From contig NZ_RZJR01000002.1 of NCBI RefSeq assembly GCF_003990975.1, positions 96,741-160,740 of the forward strand: 64,000 bases of DNA, read 5' to 3'. Both the position numbers and the translations under genes were made by a program. Source of the stretch: Cohnella sp. AR92 (lineage in GTDB: Bacteria; Bacillota; Bacilli; Paenibacillales; Paenibacillaceae). The notes beneath the pieces are model-generated. The model had not been told where the DNA came from and searched no databases. It saw nothing but the letters and a program-made list of their open reading frames with translations. Shown one piece after another: positions 46,714 through 56,426 of this stretch (the stretch's first letter is position 1; each line of letters begins with the position of its first letter).

Positions 46714-47967
46714 TTAGAATTCGAACTCGACGTCGGACAGACGGCGCTTGATCTCGTCGATGACGCGGATCTCGTCGGCTTGGTCCTTCGCGATGAACGT
46801 GACGGAGAAACGAACGTAGCTGCCCGCATCGTCCCATGGCACGGAGGAGATCAGCTTCTCGCGGATCATGAACTGCGAGAAGTCTTCGCCGGAGTTGAAG
46901 CGCTGGCCGCCCTTGATGCCCTTCGGAGCTTCTACGTACAGGAAGAAGGAGCCCTTCGGCTTCTCGGCCTTGAAGCCGAGCTCGTTCAGAGCGCCGACCA
47001 GCAGGTTGTGGCGGCGGGAATACTTCTCCGCGATCGCTTCGGTAATCGCCGGATTCGCCAGGCCGTATGCGGCAGCCTTCTGGATCGCGATGAATTGGCC
47101 GGAATCGTTGTTGTCCTTCACGTCGCCGAACGCCTTGACGATCAGCGGGTTGCCGGCGATGAAGCCGATCCGCCAGCCGGTCATGTTATACGACTTGGAC
47201 AGGGAGTGCAGCTCGACGCCCACGTCCTTCGCTCCCGGAACGGACAGGAAGCTGAGCGGCTTTACGCCATCATAAGTCAGGGCAGCATAAGGCGCATCGT
47301 GGACGATAACGACATCGTGCTTCTTCGCCCAAGCGATGACTTCGACAAAGAATTCCTTGGTAGCCGTAGCGCCAGTTGGGTTATTCGGATAATTCAGGTA
47401 GAACAGCTTCGCGCGTTTCGCGATTTCTTCCGGAATGTCGTTCAGATCCGGCAGGAAGTTGTTCTCCTTCTTCAGCTCGACGTTGAACACTTCTCCGCCG
47501 AGGTACTTCGTGTGAGTGCCCATTACCGGATAGCCCGGAATGGTCATGATCGTTACGTCACCCGGATTGATGAAGACGGAAGGCAGCATGGCGAGCGCCG
47601 GCTTGGAGCCGATCGTATGCAGAACTTCCGTAGCGGCATCGATGCCGTCAACCGAGAATACTTCCTTCAAGTACTTGGCCGCCGCTTCCTTGAATTCCGG
47701 AATGCCGTTATCGGCATAGCCGCGGTTCTCCGGCTTGGACGCTTCTTCGGCAAGCTTAGCCACGATGCCGGCATCCGCCATCTCGTCCGGCTCGCCTACG
47801 CCCATGTCGATCAGCTCGACGCCGGGGTTCGCTTGCTTCGCGGCCGCCTTCGCGCGCTTGATTTTCTCGAATTTGTAGATGTTCGTATCCTTGCCGTAGT
47901 TCGCGCCGCCGATCCGGTTCGCGAATTGCTGCTGAATATAAGTGGATTGATATTGCTCGACACTCAT
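46714..47967 (-). CDS. dapL: LL-diaminopimelate aminotransferase
   Basis: 417 residues, fold-type I aminotransferase. PLP lysine in SLSKSYNMTGWRIGF (~262); LNYPNNPTGATATKEFF; N-terminal ELIDMGVGEPDEMAD. The size and the MGVGEPDE segment fit DapL, which converts tetrahydrodipicolinate to LL-DAP in one step for lysine and peptidoglycan synthesis. The single-step route is an alternative to the acetyl-DAP route of Bacillus. Other class I transaminases are possible. Confidence 0.85.
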   Translation of the reverse strand: MSVEQYQSTYIQQQFANRIGGANYGKDTNIYKFEKIKRAKAAAKQANPGVELIDMGVGEPDEMADAGIVAKLAEEASKPENRGYADNGIPEFKEAAAKYLKEVFSVDGIDAATEVLHTIGSKPALAMLPSVFINPGDVTIMTIPGYPVMGTHTKYLGGEVFNVELKKENNFLPDLNDIPEEIAKRAKLFYLNYPNNPTGATATKEFFVEVIAWAKKHDVVIVHDAPYAALTYDGVKPLSFLSVPGAKDVGVELHSLSKSYNMTGWRIGFIAGNPLIVKAFGDVKDNNDSGQFIAIQKAAAYGLANPAITEAIAEKYSRRHNLLVGALNELGFKAEKPKGSFFLYVEAPKGIKGGQRFNSGEDFSQFMIREKLISSVPWDDAGSYVRFSVTFIAKDQADEIRVIDEIKRRLSDVEFEF

Positions 47968-48142
47968 GGTTCGACACTCCTTTGGAATGGATAATTCCGT
48001 TACTGGTACGATAACATTCTCCGTGTCGACAAAGTCCTCAAAACACGGGGGTACGCTATCTAATATGCCTGAACCCGAGTGCCTCCGCCATGTATTTTTC
48101 CACCGAATTTTTGCAGGATTTATTGGTCAAGCCGGCAGCGCC

Positions 48143-49123
48143 CTAGCGGCTGCGCAGCATCTGGAGAGCGAGCTCCATATCTTCCGGCAGCGGGGCTTCG
48201 AAGTCGTAGCGCTGTCCGGTGCGCGGATGGTCGAAGCCAAGCTCTCCGGCATGAAGGGCTTGTCCCGTCATTCCGAGCGTACGGCCGCCGCGGCCGCCGT
48301 ACATCGGGTCTCCGACGAGCGGATGGCCGATATACTTCATGTGCACCCGAATCTGATGCGTTCTTCCCGTCTCCAGGCGAAGGCCCACAAGCGTATAATC
48401 CCCGAAGCGTTCCAGAACGTCGAAGTGCGTTACCGAGCGCTTCGAATTCTTGTCGGTTACGGCGAACATCTTGCGGTCGAGCTTGTCCCGGCCGATCGGA
48501 GCGTCGATCGTTCCTCTATCATGCGGCACGTTGCCGTACACGAGGGCGATATAGCGGCGCTTTACGCTGTGTTCCTTAAGCTGAGCGGCAAGCGAAGCGT
48601 GAGCCAGGTCGTTCTTCGCCGCCATCAGAAGGCCGGACGTATCCTTGTCGATGCGATGCACGATCCCCGGACGCATGACTCCGTTAATGCCGGACAAGTC
48701 CTGGCAATGATGAAGGAGCGCGTTCACGACCGTTCCGCTCGAGTGGCCGTACGCCGGGTGAACGACCATCCCCCGGGGCTTGTTGATGACGATGACGTCC
48801 GCATCCTCGAATACGATCTCCAGCGGAATGTCCTCCGGCAGAGCTTCAAGGGATTCGGGTTCGGGGAAAATAACCGTGATCTCGTCACCCGCGCTTACCT
48901 TGGAGTTAGGCTTCACCTTCACCGATCGTACGGTTACCAGACCGCTGCGGATCCAGTCCTGCACCTGCGAGCGAGAGATCGAAGGGTTGCCGATGGCGTC
49001 GGTCACATGCTTGTCAATTCGTTCGCCGGCTTGCTCCTCCTCGACGGTCCAGGTCATGCTCTCTTCCGTATTTTCTTCCGTATCGTTAAACGATTTGTTC
49101 TTCGGATTGTTCTCCGTGTTCAT
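48143..49123 (-). CDS. rluD: RluA/RluD-family pseudouridine synthase (YlyB-like)
   Basis: 326 residues. S4 RNA-binding domain (~30-90, ERIDKHVTDAIGNPSISRSQ) then catalytic domain with Asp in the motif GIVHRIDKDTSGLLMAAKND (~150). GLRLETGRTHQIRVHMKYIG is conserved. Modifies uridines in 23S rRNA by family analogy. The N-terminal ~22 residues are extra; a start at 49057 (MTWTVEEE) is an alternative. The chosen start (AGGAG) overlaps lspA by 38 bp, as in Bacillus lspA-ylyB. Confidence 0.9.
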   Translation of the reverse strand: MNTENNPKNKSFNDTEENTEESMTWTVEEEQAGERIDKHVTDAIGNPSISRSQVQDWIRSGLVTVRSVKVKPNSKVSAGDEITVIFPEPESLEALPEDIPLEIVFEDADVIVINKPRGMVVHPAYGHSSGTVVNALLHHCQDLSGINGVMRPGIVHRIDKDTSGLLMAAKNDLAHASLAAQLKEHSVKRRYIALVYGNVPHDRGTIDAPIGRDKLDRKMFAVTDKNSKRSVTHFDVLERFGDYTLVGLRLETGRTHQIRVHMKYIGHPLVGDPMYGGRGGRTLGMTGQALHAGELGFDHPRTGQRYDFEAPLPEDMELALQMLRSR

Positions 49124-49610
49124 GTTTTTTCTTCTCCTGTCTAGCCGTCAAAAGCGAATCCAATATGATTAACCCTACGCCGACGCAGATCGCGACATCG
49201 GCCATGTTAAAGATTGGGAACGTGTACGAACCAAAGTTGAATTGCAGAAAATCGACTACCTCTCCGTGAATCGCGCGATCGAGGAAGTTGCCGACCGCTC
49301 CGCCAAGCACGGTGGAAAGCGCGTAAAGCATCAGTTTGTTGCCCGAACGGTAGGTACGATGGAGATACCATATAATTACCGCGGCGACTACGACGGTAAT
49401 CAGAATGAAGAAAACCCGTTTCTCCTGCAGGATCCCGAACGCCGCCCCTCGGTTGCGGATCGAGGTAATGAGGAAGAAATTGCCGATGACGGAGATCTGC
49501 TCGTACATCTCGAGGGAATGCTCGATCAGTTTCTTCGTTGCGTAATCCAGAGCGAATACGAGGACTGCCCATAGATAAAAAAACCAAATGCCTACTCGTC
49601 TTGATTGCAT
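49086..49610 (-). CDS. lspA: Lipoprotein signal peptidase II
   Basis: 174 residues with four membrane helices. Catalytic aspartates in GGAVGNFLDRAIHGEVVDFL and FPIFNMADVAICVG. Cleaves prolipoproteins after lipidation; several substrates are encoded in this window (SsuA, NagZ, the binding proteins). Start at ATG 49610 from family length. The frame extends upstream without support; the ribosome site (AAAGGCGG) is poorly spaced. Confidence 0.93.
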   Translation of the reverse strand: MQSRRVGIWFFYLWAVLVFALDYATKKLIEHSLEMYEQISVIGNFFLITSIRNRGAAFGILQEKRVFFILITVVVAAVIIWYLHRTYRSGNKLMLYALSTVLGGAVGNFLDRAIHGEVVDFLQFNFGSYTFPIFNMADVAICVGVGLIILDSLLTARQEKKKHEHGEQSEEQIV

Positions 49611-49776
49611 GCTGTCGGGTCCGCCTTTCAACCTGTTATTCCATCCTGATGATTTTACCATATCGATGAACCGACCGTCCACGCGCATAGGCGCAATCCG
49701 CGGAACGGCGCGCTCTAATAATTCCGGCGGGTCCGAGTAAACTATGGGACAGTACTCACCGAAGGGAGCGGAACCG

Positions 49777-50514
49777 ATGACACTCCACATGACGGACGGC
49801 AAGCTCCAGTCGCTTCGCCGGAGACTGATCCGGGACAAACAAGAGATCGAACGCAAAATTCGCGATAATTCGCATTTCGGCCTGGAGAATTCCTATCGGG
49901 AAGAAACAGGCGAGCTGTCCAGCAACGATAACCATCCGGCCGACGCGGGGACGGAAATGTTCGAGCGGGGCAAAGATATCGCTTTGCTCGAGAACGAAGC
50001 CTTCCGTCTAGACCGCATCGATGCCGCCCTTCGCCGCATGGAGACGGGAGAATACGGACGATGCGCGGCTTGCGGGCGGTTCATTCCGGACGAGCGGCTT
50101 GAGGCGATGCCGACGGCCATCTTCTGCGTCGATCACGAACCGAGGCAGCAAGAGAAAGAAGGGCGTCCGGTCGAAGAAGACTTCCTGCACCCTCCATTCG
50201 GGCGCACGAGCATGGACGATCAACCCGATCAGAACGGCTTCGACGGAGAAGACGCCTGGCAGATCGTCGAATCGTGGGGGAGCTCGAACAGTCCGGCAAT
50301 GGCGGAAGGCAACAACATCGACGATTATGATTCCATGGCGATCGAATCCGACGAGAATGACGGCTTCGTGGAACCGTTGGAAAGCTTCCTATCCACGGAC
50401 ATCACCGGCCATGACGTGAGCATCGTCCGCAATCGCGCTTACAAGCGGTACCTGGCGGACCAGGAAGGCGACCCCCTGCTTGAGCCCGACGAGCTGGCGG
50501 ACGATTGGAGATAA
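49777..50514 (+). CDS. TraR/DksA-type C4 zinc-finger protein (YteA-like)
   Basis: 245 residues from ATG 49777 (AAGGGAG, 8-nt spacing). The N-terminal coiled-coil half (LQSLRRRLIRDKQEIERKIR; MFERGKDIALLENEAFRLDR) leads to a zinc finger (CAACGRFIPDERLEAMPTAI followed by FCVDH), in which the fourth ligand is His rather than Cys. The C-terminal ~100 residues are acidic. YteA-like proteins are sporulation-associated in Bacilli; role unknown. It is divergent from lspA. Confidence 0.85.
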   Translation: MTLHMTDGKLQSLRRRLIRDKQEIERKIRDNSHFGLENSYREETGELSSNDNHPADAGTEMFERGKDIALLENEAFRLDRIDAALRRMETGEYGRCAACGRFIPDERLEAMPTAIFCVDHEPRQQEKEGRPVEEDFLHPPFGRTSMDDQPDQNGFDGEDAWQIVESWGSSNSPAMAEGNNIDDYDSMAIESDENDGFVEPLESFLSTDITGHDVSIVRNRAYKRYLADQEGDPLLEPDELADDWR

Positions 50515-50536
50515 GGCGCGGGTCGCATATCGTGCA

Positions 50537-51073
50537 TTAATAGGGATTGATCTCTAGCTGGCGTTGGACGATCCGAACGATATCCGCGATGTAATCGCCG
50601 ACGACGGGCAGGTTCAGCGCGCCGAGAATCTGAAGCAGCCAGACGATCGTCGCCGCGAAGAAGGTGAACCCGAGCGCGATTCCGACTCCCCGCGACAATC
50701 CGGAGATGAAGTTGCGCCAGATCAAGCCCCAAGGGCGCCTCATGAGGTTGACGTATTCCTTCAGCTCCGCTTTCTCCATGTCGATGGCCAGCCGGTCGAT
50801 GCGGTAAGCGAGCGTCTCCAGCGTTGCTTGAAGGGGAGCCGAGCGGTAGTTCGCCGTCATTCCCGGATCGCGTGAGTCCGATCCCGGATCGGGCGAGTCC
50901 GATCCTTGATCCCGTGAGTCCGATCCTTGATCCTGTGAGTCCGATCCCGGATACAGCGAGTTTGTTCCAGGAGCCCTCGAGACCGCCCCGGGACTGACCG
51001 CCGATGCCGATCCTACCGCTTGGCCGGGAGTGGAACGGCGGGGACGTCTGAGTTTGCTTCTCCTTCTGGCCAA
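50537..51073 (-). CDS. DUF5665-like membrane protein with a low-complexity tandem repeat
   Basis: 178 residues from TTG 51073 (AGAGG 9 nt upstream); a TTG at 51121 lacks a ribosome site. The basic N-terminus (RRRSKLRRPRRS) is followed by heptapeptide repeats (GSDSRDQ/GSDSPDP type, ~45-75). A helical region and a membrane helix (VGIALGFTFFAATIVWLLQILG) end in LPVVGDYIADIVRIVQRQLE. The C-terminal half fits DUF5665; the repeats look recently expanded. Confidence 0.75.
   Translation of the reverse strand: MARRRSKLRRPRRSTPGQAVGSASAVSPGAVSRAPGTNSLYPGSDSQDQGSDSRDQGSDSPDPGSDSRDPGMTANYRSAPLQATLETLAYRIDRLAIDMEKAELKEYVNLMRRPWGLIWRNFISGLSRGVGIALGFTFFAATIVWLLQILGALNLPVVGDYIADIVRIVQRQLEINPY
50862..50960. 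repeat. 21-bp coding tandem repeat
   Basis: Four to five imperfect 21-bp units (pattern CCCGGATC..GTGAGTCCGAT) encoding GSDS(R/P)D(Q/P) in the DUF5665-like gene. Confidence 0.85.
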
Positions 51074-51208
51074 CGTTGCTCGCCTCTCTTCTCCGATGGG
51101 ATGTATCAGCAATTTAGCCAACCGGAAGCCGATGCAAACCTGCTGAGATGGATAAGCGCGAAAGCGCCGAATATTTCGTTCCGAATAACGGACCGTACGC
51201 TAGCCGTC

Positions 51209-51227
51209 TTCTCCCATTCGCTCAGGA
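51209..51227 (-). repeat. Dispersed short repeat, copy 3 (partial)
   Basis: TTCTCCCATTCGCTCAGGA, matching the core of the family shared with 38152, 38342, 54877, 62173 and 63461. Confidence 0.7.
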
Positions 51228-51243
51228 AGATTTGGCTAACCAC

Positions 51244-51295
51244 GCAAAAATAGGACCGCCCTTGAAGCCGACGACGTCGACCCAAGGACGGTCCT
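51244..51295 (-). terminator. ileS terminator
   Basis: AGGACCGTCCTTG / CAAGGGCGGTCCT on the minus strand followed by ATTTTTG. Confidence 0.88.
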
Positions 51296-51329
51296 GTTCC
51301 GTTTCATTCCCTATCCAATCGCGTTCCTC

Positions 51330-54300
51330 TTATCGGATCGCGATTCCGATCAGCTTATCGCCCGCTTGCACCGATTCGCTGCCTTCCACTTGGCCGAAGC
51401 TCACTTCGCTGACGAGCACGTTCTCTCGCAGCACGTTGTCGAACGCCTTCAGCGCCTCTTCCGTCTCGGCGTCGACGTCAAGCACGAGCGATACGCGCTG
51501 CTCGATCGGAAGATCGAGCTTCTTGCGAGTGTCCTGGACTGCGCGGATGACTTCGCGAACAAGCCCTTCCTGCTCCAGCTCCGGCGTAATGTCGGTGTTG
51601 AGCGCGACGGTCAAGCCGCTGCCCGAAGCCGACGCGAAGCCCGGCTTCGCTTGCTTCTCGACCAGCAGCTCCTCCAGCGTGACGTCGAGCGCCTCGCCTT
51701 CCGGAGACGTATAGTTCAAGACGCCGTTCGTTACCACTTCGCGAGCCTCGTCTGCGCTAAGGCCCTTCAGAACGCCTTGGATCGGGCCGACATGCTTGCC
51801 GTATTTCTTGCCGGCGACCTTCAGGTTGAGCTTCAGGCTGAAGTCGACGAAGCCGCTGTCGTCGGTGACGATTGTCAGCTGCTTGACGTTGATCTCGTCC
51901 TTGACGATCTCCTCGTAGCCGGGAACGTCGAACTCGCCGTTCAAGGACACGAGCAGCTCGGACAGAGGCTGGCGCGTCTTGATGCCGGACTCGTTCCGCA
52001 CGTTGCGGGCCAGCTCGACGATGTTGCGGGCCGTCTCCATCTCGCGCTCCAGCTTCTCGTCGATCCTGGAAGCGTCGGCCTTCGGATATTCCGCCAGGTG
52101 AACGCTCTCGCCGCCGCCCAGGTTGCCGTAGATGTCTTCAGCAACGAACGGGGTGTACGGCGCGATCAGGCGGGAAAGCGTGAGCAGCACCTCGCGAAGC
52201 GTCTGGTACGCGAAGATCTTGTCTTCGGTCAGGCCGCTGCCCCAGAAGCGGTCGCGGGAGCGTCTGACGTACCAGTTCGACAGCTCGTCGACGTACTCCT
52301 CGATTCCCTTCGCCGGGTTCAGGAAGTCGTTCGCTTCCAGGCCGCGGTTGACGTTCGCGATCAGCGTATTCAGACGGGAGAGGATCCAGCGGTCCAGCTT
52401 GTTGGTCGACTCGCCGGCCTTGTGCTCGGAAGGGTCATAGCCGTCGATCGTCGCATACAGAGCGTAGAACGCATGCGTGTTGACGAGAGTATCAATGACC
52501 TTCGACTTCGCTTCGCCGACGATTCCCTTGGAGAAACGCTTGCTGTTCCAAGGTACGCTGTCCGCCAGAAGCGCCCAGCGCAGCGCGTCGGTGCCGGATT
52601 CGTTGATGATATCCCAGGGATCGACGACGTTGCCCTTGGACTTGCTCATCTTCTGCCCGTTCTCGTCCAGAACGTGTCCCGTCGAGATAACCGACTTGTA
52701 CGGCGCCTTGCCGTTGTATAGGGTCGAGACGGCCAGCAAGCTGTAGAACCATCCGCGGGTCTGGTCGATGCCTTCGCTGATGAAGTCGGCCGGGTACTGC
52801 TCTTCGAACGTCTTCTCGTCGCCGAACGGATGATGATACTGCGCGAACGGCATCGAGCCGCTGTCGAACCAGACGTCGATCACTTCCGGCGTCCGGGTCA
52901 TCGAGCCTCCGCATTCGCAGCGGAGATGCACTTCGTCCACGTAAGGCTTGTGCAGCTCCAGATCCTCCGGCACGCTGCCGATGGCGAGCGATCTTAGCTC
53001 GGCGTGGCTGTGCGGAGCCTTCTCCTTGCCGCAAGTCTCGCAGGTCCAGACGTTAAGCGGAGTTCCCCAATAGCGGTTGCGGCTGATGTTCCAGTCGACC
53101 AGGTCCTCCAGGAACTTGCCGAAACGGCCGTCGCGCAGATGCTCGGGGTACCATTTTACCGTTTGGTTGTTCGCGATCAATTGGTCCTTGACAGCGGTCG
53201 TGCGGATAAACCAGCTCTCCGTCGCGTAATAGATCAGCGGAGTTTTGCAGCGCCAGCAGAACGGATAGCTGTGCTCGTATTTCTCCTTGTGGTACAGCAG
53301 CCCGCGTTCGGACAGCTTCTTCACGATCTCGATATCGACTTCGGGGTCCTTCACGAAGCGGCCGGCCATGTCGGTGATCGCGTCGACGTAACGGCCTTCG
53401 CCGTTCACCACCATCAGCATCGGGATGCCGTGCTGGCGAGCGACGCGGTAGTCGTCTTCGCCGTGCGCCGGCGCGATGTGAACGATACCGGTACCGCTGG
53501 AGTCGCTGACGTATTCGGCGTCGATGATGCGATAGGCGTTCTCGACGACGATGTACGGGAACAGCGGCTCGTATTCAAGACCGACCAGCTCGCTGCCTTT
53601 GACCGTGCCGAGGGTCTCGTATTCGCCCTTGAGCACCTTGTCGGCAAGCGTTCCGGCAAGGATGTAGACTTCTCCGTCCTGCTTGACGCGCACGTATTCG
53701 ATGTCCGGATGAACGGCAAGCGCCACGTTGCCCGGCAGCGTCCAAGGAGTCGTCGTCCAAGCGAGCGCGAATTCGCCGCTCTTCTTGAGCTTGAACTTCG
53801 CCGTTGCCGAGAGGTCCTTGACGTCCTCGTAGCCTTGCGCGACCTCGTGCGAGCTTAGCGTCGTCTGGCAATCCGGACAGTAAGGGCTGACGCGGTGTCC
53901 GCGGTACAGCAGGTCCTTGTCGTGGATCGTCGCGAGGATGTTCCATACGCTCTCGATATAGCGGTTGTCGAGCGTGATATAAGGATTGTCGAGATCCGTC
54001 CAATAGCCGATCGCAGAGGTCAGCTCTCTCCATTGACGCTCGTATTCGAACACGCTCTCTTTGCACTTTTGGATAAAAGGCTCGACGCCGTAGTTCTCGA
54101 TCTCCTGCTTGCCGGAGATGCCAAGCTGCTTCTCGACTCCCAGCTCGACCGGCAGCCCGTGCGTGTCCCAGCCTGCCTTGCGGATGACCCGATAGCCGGA
54201 CATTGTCTTGTAACGGCTCATGAAGTCCTTGATGACGCGTCCGAGCACATGCCCGATATGCGGCTTGCCGTTGGCCGTCGGAGGCCCCTCATAGAAAACG

Positions 54301-54419
54301 AAGTTCGGAGCTCCCGTGCGGTTCTCGATAGACTTCTTAAAGGTATCTTCCCGGTTCCATTTGTCCAGTACGCGGAGCTCGCGGGCTCGCGCTTTCTCTT
54401 TGACGTCTACGCGGTTCAT
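51330..54419 (-). CDS. ileS: Isoleucyl-tRNA synthetase, type 2 (IleRS2)
   Basis: 1029 residues. HIGH motif in [20 protein letters not shown] and KMSKS in [15 protein letters not shown]. The [20 protein letters not shown] segment and the size of over 1000 residues place it in the eukaryote-like IleRS2 clade, which in other bacteria shows low mupirocin sensitivity, not the ~920-residue IleRS1 of Bacillus. The editing domain ([20 protein letters not shown]) is intact. ATG 54419 is chosen from family alignment. Regulated by the T-box upstream. Confidence 0.96.
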   Translation of the reverse strand: MNRVDVKEKARARELRVLDKWNREDTFKKSIENRTGAPNFVFYEGPPTANGKPHIGHVLGRVIKDFMSRYKTMSGYRVIRKAGWDTHGLPVELGVEKQLGISGKQEIENYGVEPFIQKCKESVFEYERQWRELTSAIGYWTDLDNPYITLDNRYIESVWNILATIHDKDLLYRGHRVSPYCPDCQTTLSSHEVAQGYEDVKDLSATAKFKLKKSGEFALAWTTTPWTLPGNVALAVHPDIEYVRVKQDGEVYILAGTLADKVLKGEYETLGTVKGSELVGLEYEPLFPYIVVENAYRIIDAEYVSDSSGTGIVHIAPAHGEDDYRVARQHGIPMLMVVNGEGRYVDAITDMAGRFVKDPEVDIEIVKKLSERGLLYHKEKYEHSYPFCWRCKTPLIYYATESWFIRTTAVKDQLIANNQTVKWYPEHLRDGRFGKFLEDLVDWNISRNRYWGTPLNVWTCETCGKEKAPHSHAELRSLAIGSVPEDLELHKPYVDEVHLRCECGGSMTRTPEVIDVWFDSGSMPFAQYHHPFGDEKTFEEQYPADFISEGIDQTRGWFYSLLAVSTLYNGKAPYKSVISTGHVLDENGQKMSKSKGNVVDPWDIINESGTDALRWALLADSVPWNSKRFSKGIVGEAKSKVIDTLVNTHAFYALYATIDGYDPSEHKAGESTNKLDRWILSRLNTLIANVNRGLEANDFLNPAKGIEEYVDELSNWYVRRSRDRFWGSGLTEDKIFAYQTLREVLLTLSRLIAPYTPFVAEDIYGNLGGGESVHLAEYPKADASRIDEKLEREMETARNIVELARNVRNESGIKTRQPLSELLVSLNGEFDVPGYEEIVKDEINVKQLTIVTDDSGFVDFSLKLNLKVAGKKYGKHVGPIQGVLKGLSADEAREVVTNGVLNYTSPEGEALDVTLEELLVEKQAKPGFASASGSGLTVALNTDITPELEQEGLVREVIRAVQDTRKKLDLPIEQRVSLVLDVDAETEEALKAFDNVLRENVLVSEVSFGQVEGSESVQAGDKLIGIAIR

Positions 54420-54438
54420 GCTACAAACCATCCTCTCG

Positions 54439-54755
54439 AAAAAAAATAAAACCCCATCCCTGGCAAAGGGACGAGGTTCGCTCGTGGTACCACCCTTGTT
54501 CCGGAGCGCGAGAATCGTTCGATTCCGGGCAGCCGGCACTTGAGAGCGCGGTTCGTGAACCGCGCAGCCCCGTTAACGGAGGGGTAACCGTTCTCGCTTA
54601 TTAGTCGGCGCCAATCAATCGCCATACTGTTCGGCGAGCCGTCTCGGGGAGGATATACCGCCTTCGCTTCACGCTGGCTCGCACCTTCCGCCAGCTCTCT
54701 GGGATCCGCTCATGGGGTACTTGTTCCCGTCAAGGACTTTCCTTATTGCTTGCTT
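54439..54755 (-). promoter_or_regulatory. T-box leader (isoleucine-specific) of ileS
   Basis: On the minus strand the T-box sequence AGGGTGGTACCACG (54483-54496) is followed by a terminator (CCTCGTCCCT/AGGGATGGGG, 54451-54476) and a U-rich tract (54439-54450). Upstream stem I has a probable ATC specifier at 54652-54654 in GGTATATCCTCC, consistent with tRNA-Ile sensing. Uncharged tRNA-Ile would promote read-through. Confidence 0.92.
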
Positions 54756-54761
54756 CCCTTC

Positions 54762-54790
54762 TTTATAACTCGAATCAACCCGTTTGTCAA
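54762..54790 (-). promoter_or_regulatory. Sigma-A promoter of ileS
   Basis: -35 TTGACA (54785-54790), 17-bp spacer, -10 TATAAA (54762-54767), placing transcription start at the 5' end of the T-box. Confidence 0.85.
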
Positions 54791-54872
54791 TCGAACCCTG
54801 TCTACCATTGAAACCTGCCCCCATCGAACCCTGCCACCATCGAAACCTGTCCGCCTTTATTCGAAGCCTGTC
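54791..54872. repeat. Degenerate tandem repeat upstream of the ileS promoter
   Basis: Five imperfect units of about 16-18 bp built on CAT(C/T)GAA(A/C)CCTG(C/T)C, directly abutting the -35 element. Confidence 0.75.
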
Positions 54873-54876
54873 GTTG

Positions 54877-54900
54877 TCCTGAGCGAATGGGAGAGGTGAG
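54877..54900 (+). repeat. Dispersed short repeat, copy 4
   Basis: TCCTGAGCGAATGGGAGAGG followed by TGAG; the flank GAGCTAG also resembles that of copy 1. Confidence 0.8.
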
Positions 54901-54963
54901 CTAGCGTTTAGTATCGGCAAGAACCTCGCGGAACAACCTCGTTACAGTATGTATCTATTTGCC

Positions 54964-54994
54964 TAAAAAAATACCGCATGCGGCATACATGCGG
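54964..54994 (-). terminator. divIVA terminator
   Basis: CCGCATG/CATGCGG stem (54974-54994) followed by TATTTTTTTA on the minus strand. Confidence 0.88.
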
Positions 54995-55017
54995 ATAGAA
55001 CAAGCGATGCGGATGGA

Positions 55018-55506
55018 CTATTCGATCTCGCGCATGCGAGCGTCGCTGCTCTCAAGAGCTTCCCAGCCGTCTTGGCTTAGCAGCTCCATCTGCGACTCGA
55101 TCAAAGCGCGGAATCTCGCGCGGTAGATGGCGGCTTGCTTCTTTAGCTCTTCCGCTTCCATGGCGATCTTGCGGGACTTGATCAACGAATCGTTGATGAT
55201 TCGGTCCGCGTTCTTCTCCGCTTCTTTGACGATGAGCTGCGCTTCCTTCTTGGCGTTGTTCTTGAGCTCGTCCGCAGCCTCTTGGGCGACGATGATCGTC
55301 TTGCTCAAGGTCTCTTCGATGTTGGCGAAGTGACCGAGCTTGTCCTGCATGGCGCCAAGCTGGTTCTGCAGCTCTTTGTTCTCGCGGATAATGAGCTCGT
55401 AATCCTTGATGATCTGGTCTAGGAATTCATTTACTTCGTCTTCATCGTATCCCCGCAGACGCTTGCCGAATTCCTTGTTATGAATGTCTAATGGAGTAAG
55501 TGGCAT
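55018..55506 (-). CDS. divIVA: Cell-division/polarity protein DivIVA
   Basis: 162 residues. The N-terminal membrane-curvature-binding segment LTPLDIHNKEFGKRLRGYDE, with EVNEFLDQIIKDYE after it, is diagnostic; the rest is a long coiled coil (~35-150). Localises to septa and poles and organises division-site selection and sporulation. AGGAGGT ribosome site. Syntenic with Bacillus (ylmH-divIVA-ileS). Confidence 0.95.
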   Translation of the reverse strand: MPLTPLDIHNKEFGKRLRGYDEDEVNEFLDQIIKDYELIIRENKELQNQLGAMQDKLGHFANIEETLSKTIIVAQEAADELKNNAKKEAQLIVKEAEKNADRIINDSLIKSRKIAMEAEELKKQAAIYRARFRALIESQMELLSQDGWEALESSDARMREIE

Positions 55507-55604
55507 GAGCGTACCTCCTGTTTCTTAGTCCGAGTGCGATCTTTTCACTCCTTAACGACCATTTCGACGGAAGATGTCAAATTCCTCCTTACTGTCGGAC
55601 TCGT

Positions 55605-56390
55605 TTACACAAATTTCCCGATTCTTACCCGAATTCTTCCACTCTTGGAGATTCCCTCGACAGCAAGCACCTTGAACCTGCCGAATCCTTTCATCGAGAC
55701 GATATCCCCTTCGCGCAGCGATGCCGACGGGTCCTCCGCCGGCTTCCAATTCACGCGGCAGCGCCCCGCCCGGATCGGATCGACGATCTTGGCCCGGCTA
55801 AGTCGGAAAGCGTCGCTCGCCACCCCGTCCAGCCGGAGGGACGCGACGGACAGCGACATTTCTTCCAGCTCCGGCTTCACGGCCCTAAGCTGCTCAAGAT
55901 CGATGACCGAAGCGCGTACCTCGACGCGATGAGCCTGCCTCAGATGACCGGTCAAGAAATCCCCGATCTCCTCCGCGATCAGGACGTGGCATCCGTCCTC
56001 GCGGGGATGGATATCGCCGATCTTGTCCCGTTTTATACCAAGACCGAGCAGCGCGCCTAAATAATCGCCGTGGTCTAGCTCCTGAACGCGCCTATCGTCC
56101 GAAGCGATATCGAGCACTTTGATCCCCATCGGCTCGTCTTCGATCGGCCGGTAATCGGGGGCGACGACAGCCCGGCGCCGCTCGGCTTCTTCATATCCGC
56201 CATCGAGCCGGACAGCGGCATCGGGATGGCGGTTGGCCAAAGTAAATAAAATATGCGCCTGGCGCGGATCGAGAAAGTCGGTACGCCGAACTTGATGAAG
56301 TTCGGCAGCCCGCTCGACCCACTCCCAGGCGCGATCGACGAACGATTTCTCATCGGGATGGAAATGTTCGTATATCTCAGCATGCGGCAT
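55605..56390 (-). CDS. ylmH: YlmH-family RNA-binding S4-domain protein
   Basis: 261 residues. The central IEDEPMGIKVLDIASDDRRV and HRDYLGALLGLGIKRDKIGD-type blocks and the C-terminal S4 domain (~185-245, RLDGVASDAFRLSRAKIVDP; GDIVSMKGFGRFKV) match YlmH, a ribosome-associated quality-control factor (RqcP2-like) in Firmicutes. Start at ATG 56390; TTG 56396 has a slightly better ribosome-site spacing. Confidence 0.9.
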   Translation of the reverse strand: MPHAEIYEHFHPDEKSFVDRAWEWVERAAELHQVRRTDFLDPRQAHILFTLANRHPDAAVRLDGGYEEAERRRAVVAPDYRPIEDEPMGIKVLDIASDDRRVQELDHGDYLGALLGLGIKRDKIGDIHPREDGCHVLIAEEIGDFLTGHLRQAHRVEVRASVIDLEQLRAVKPELEEMSLSVASLRLDGVASDAFRLSRAKIVDPIRAGRCRVNWKPAEDPSASLREGDIVSMKGFGRFKVLAVEGISKSGRIRVRIGKFV

Positions 56391-56426
56391 GCGCAATCGT
56401 TCCCTTTCGCTTGTGCATCCGCGTCG

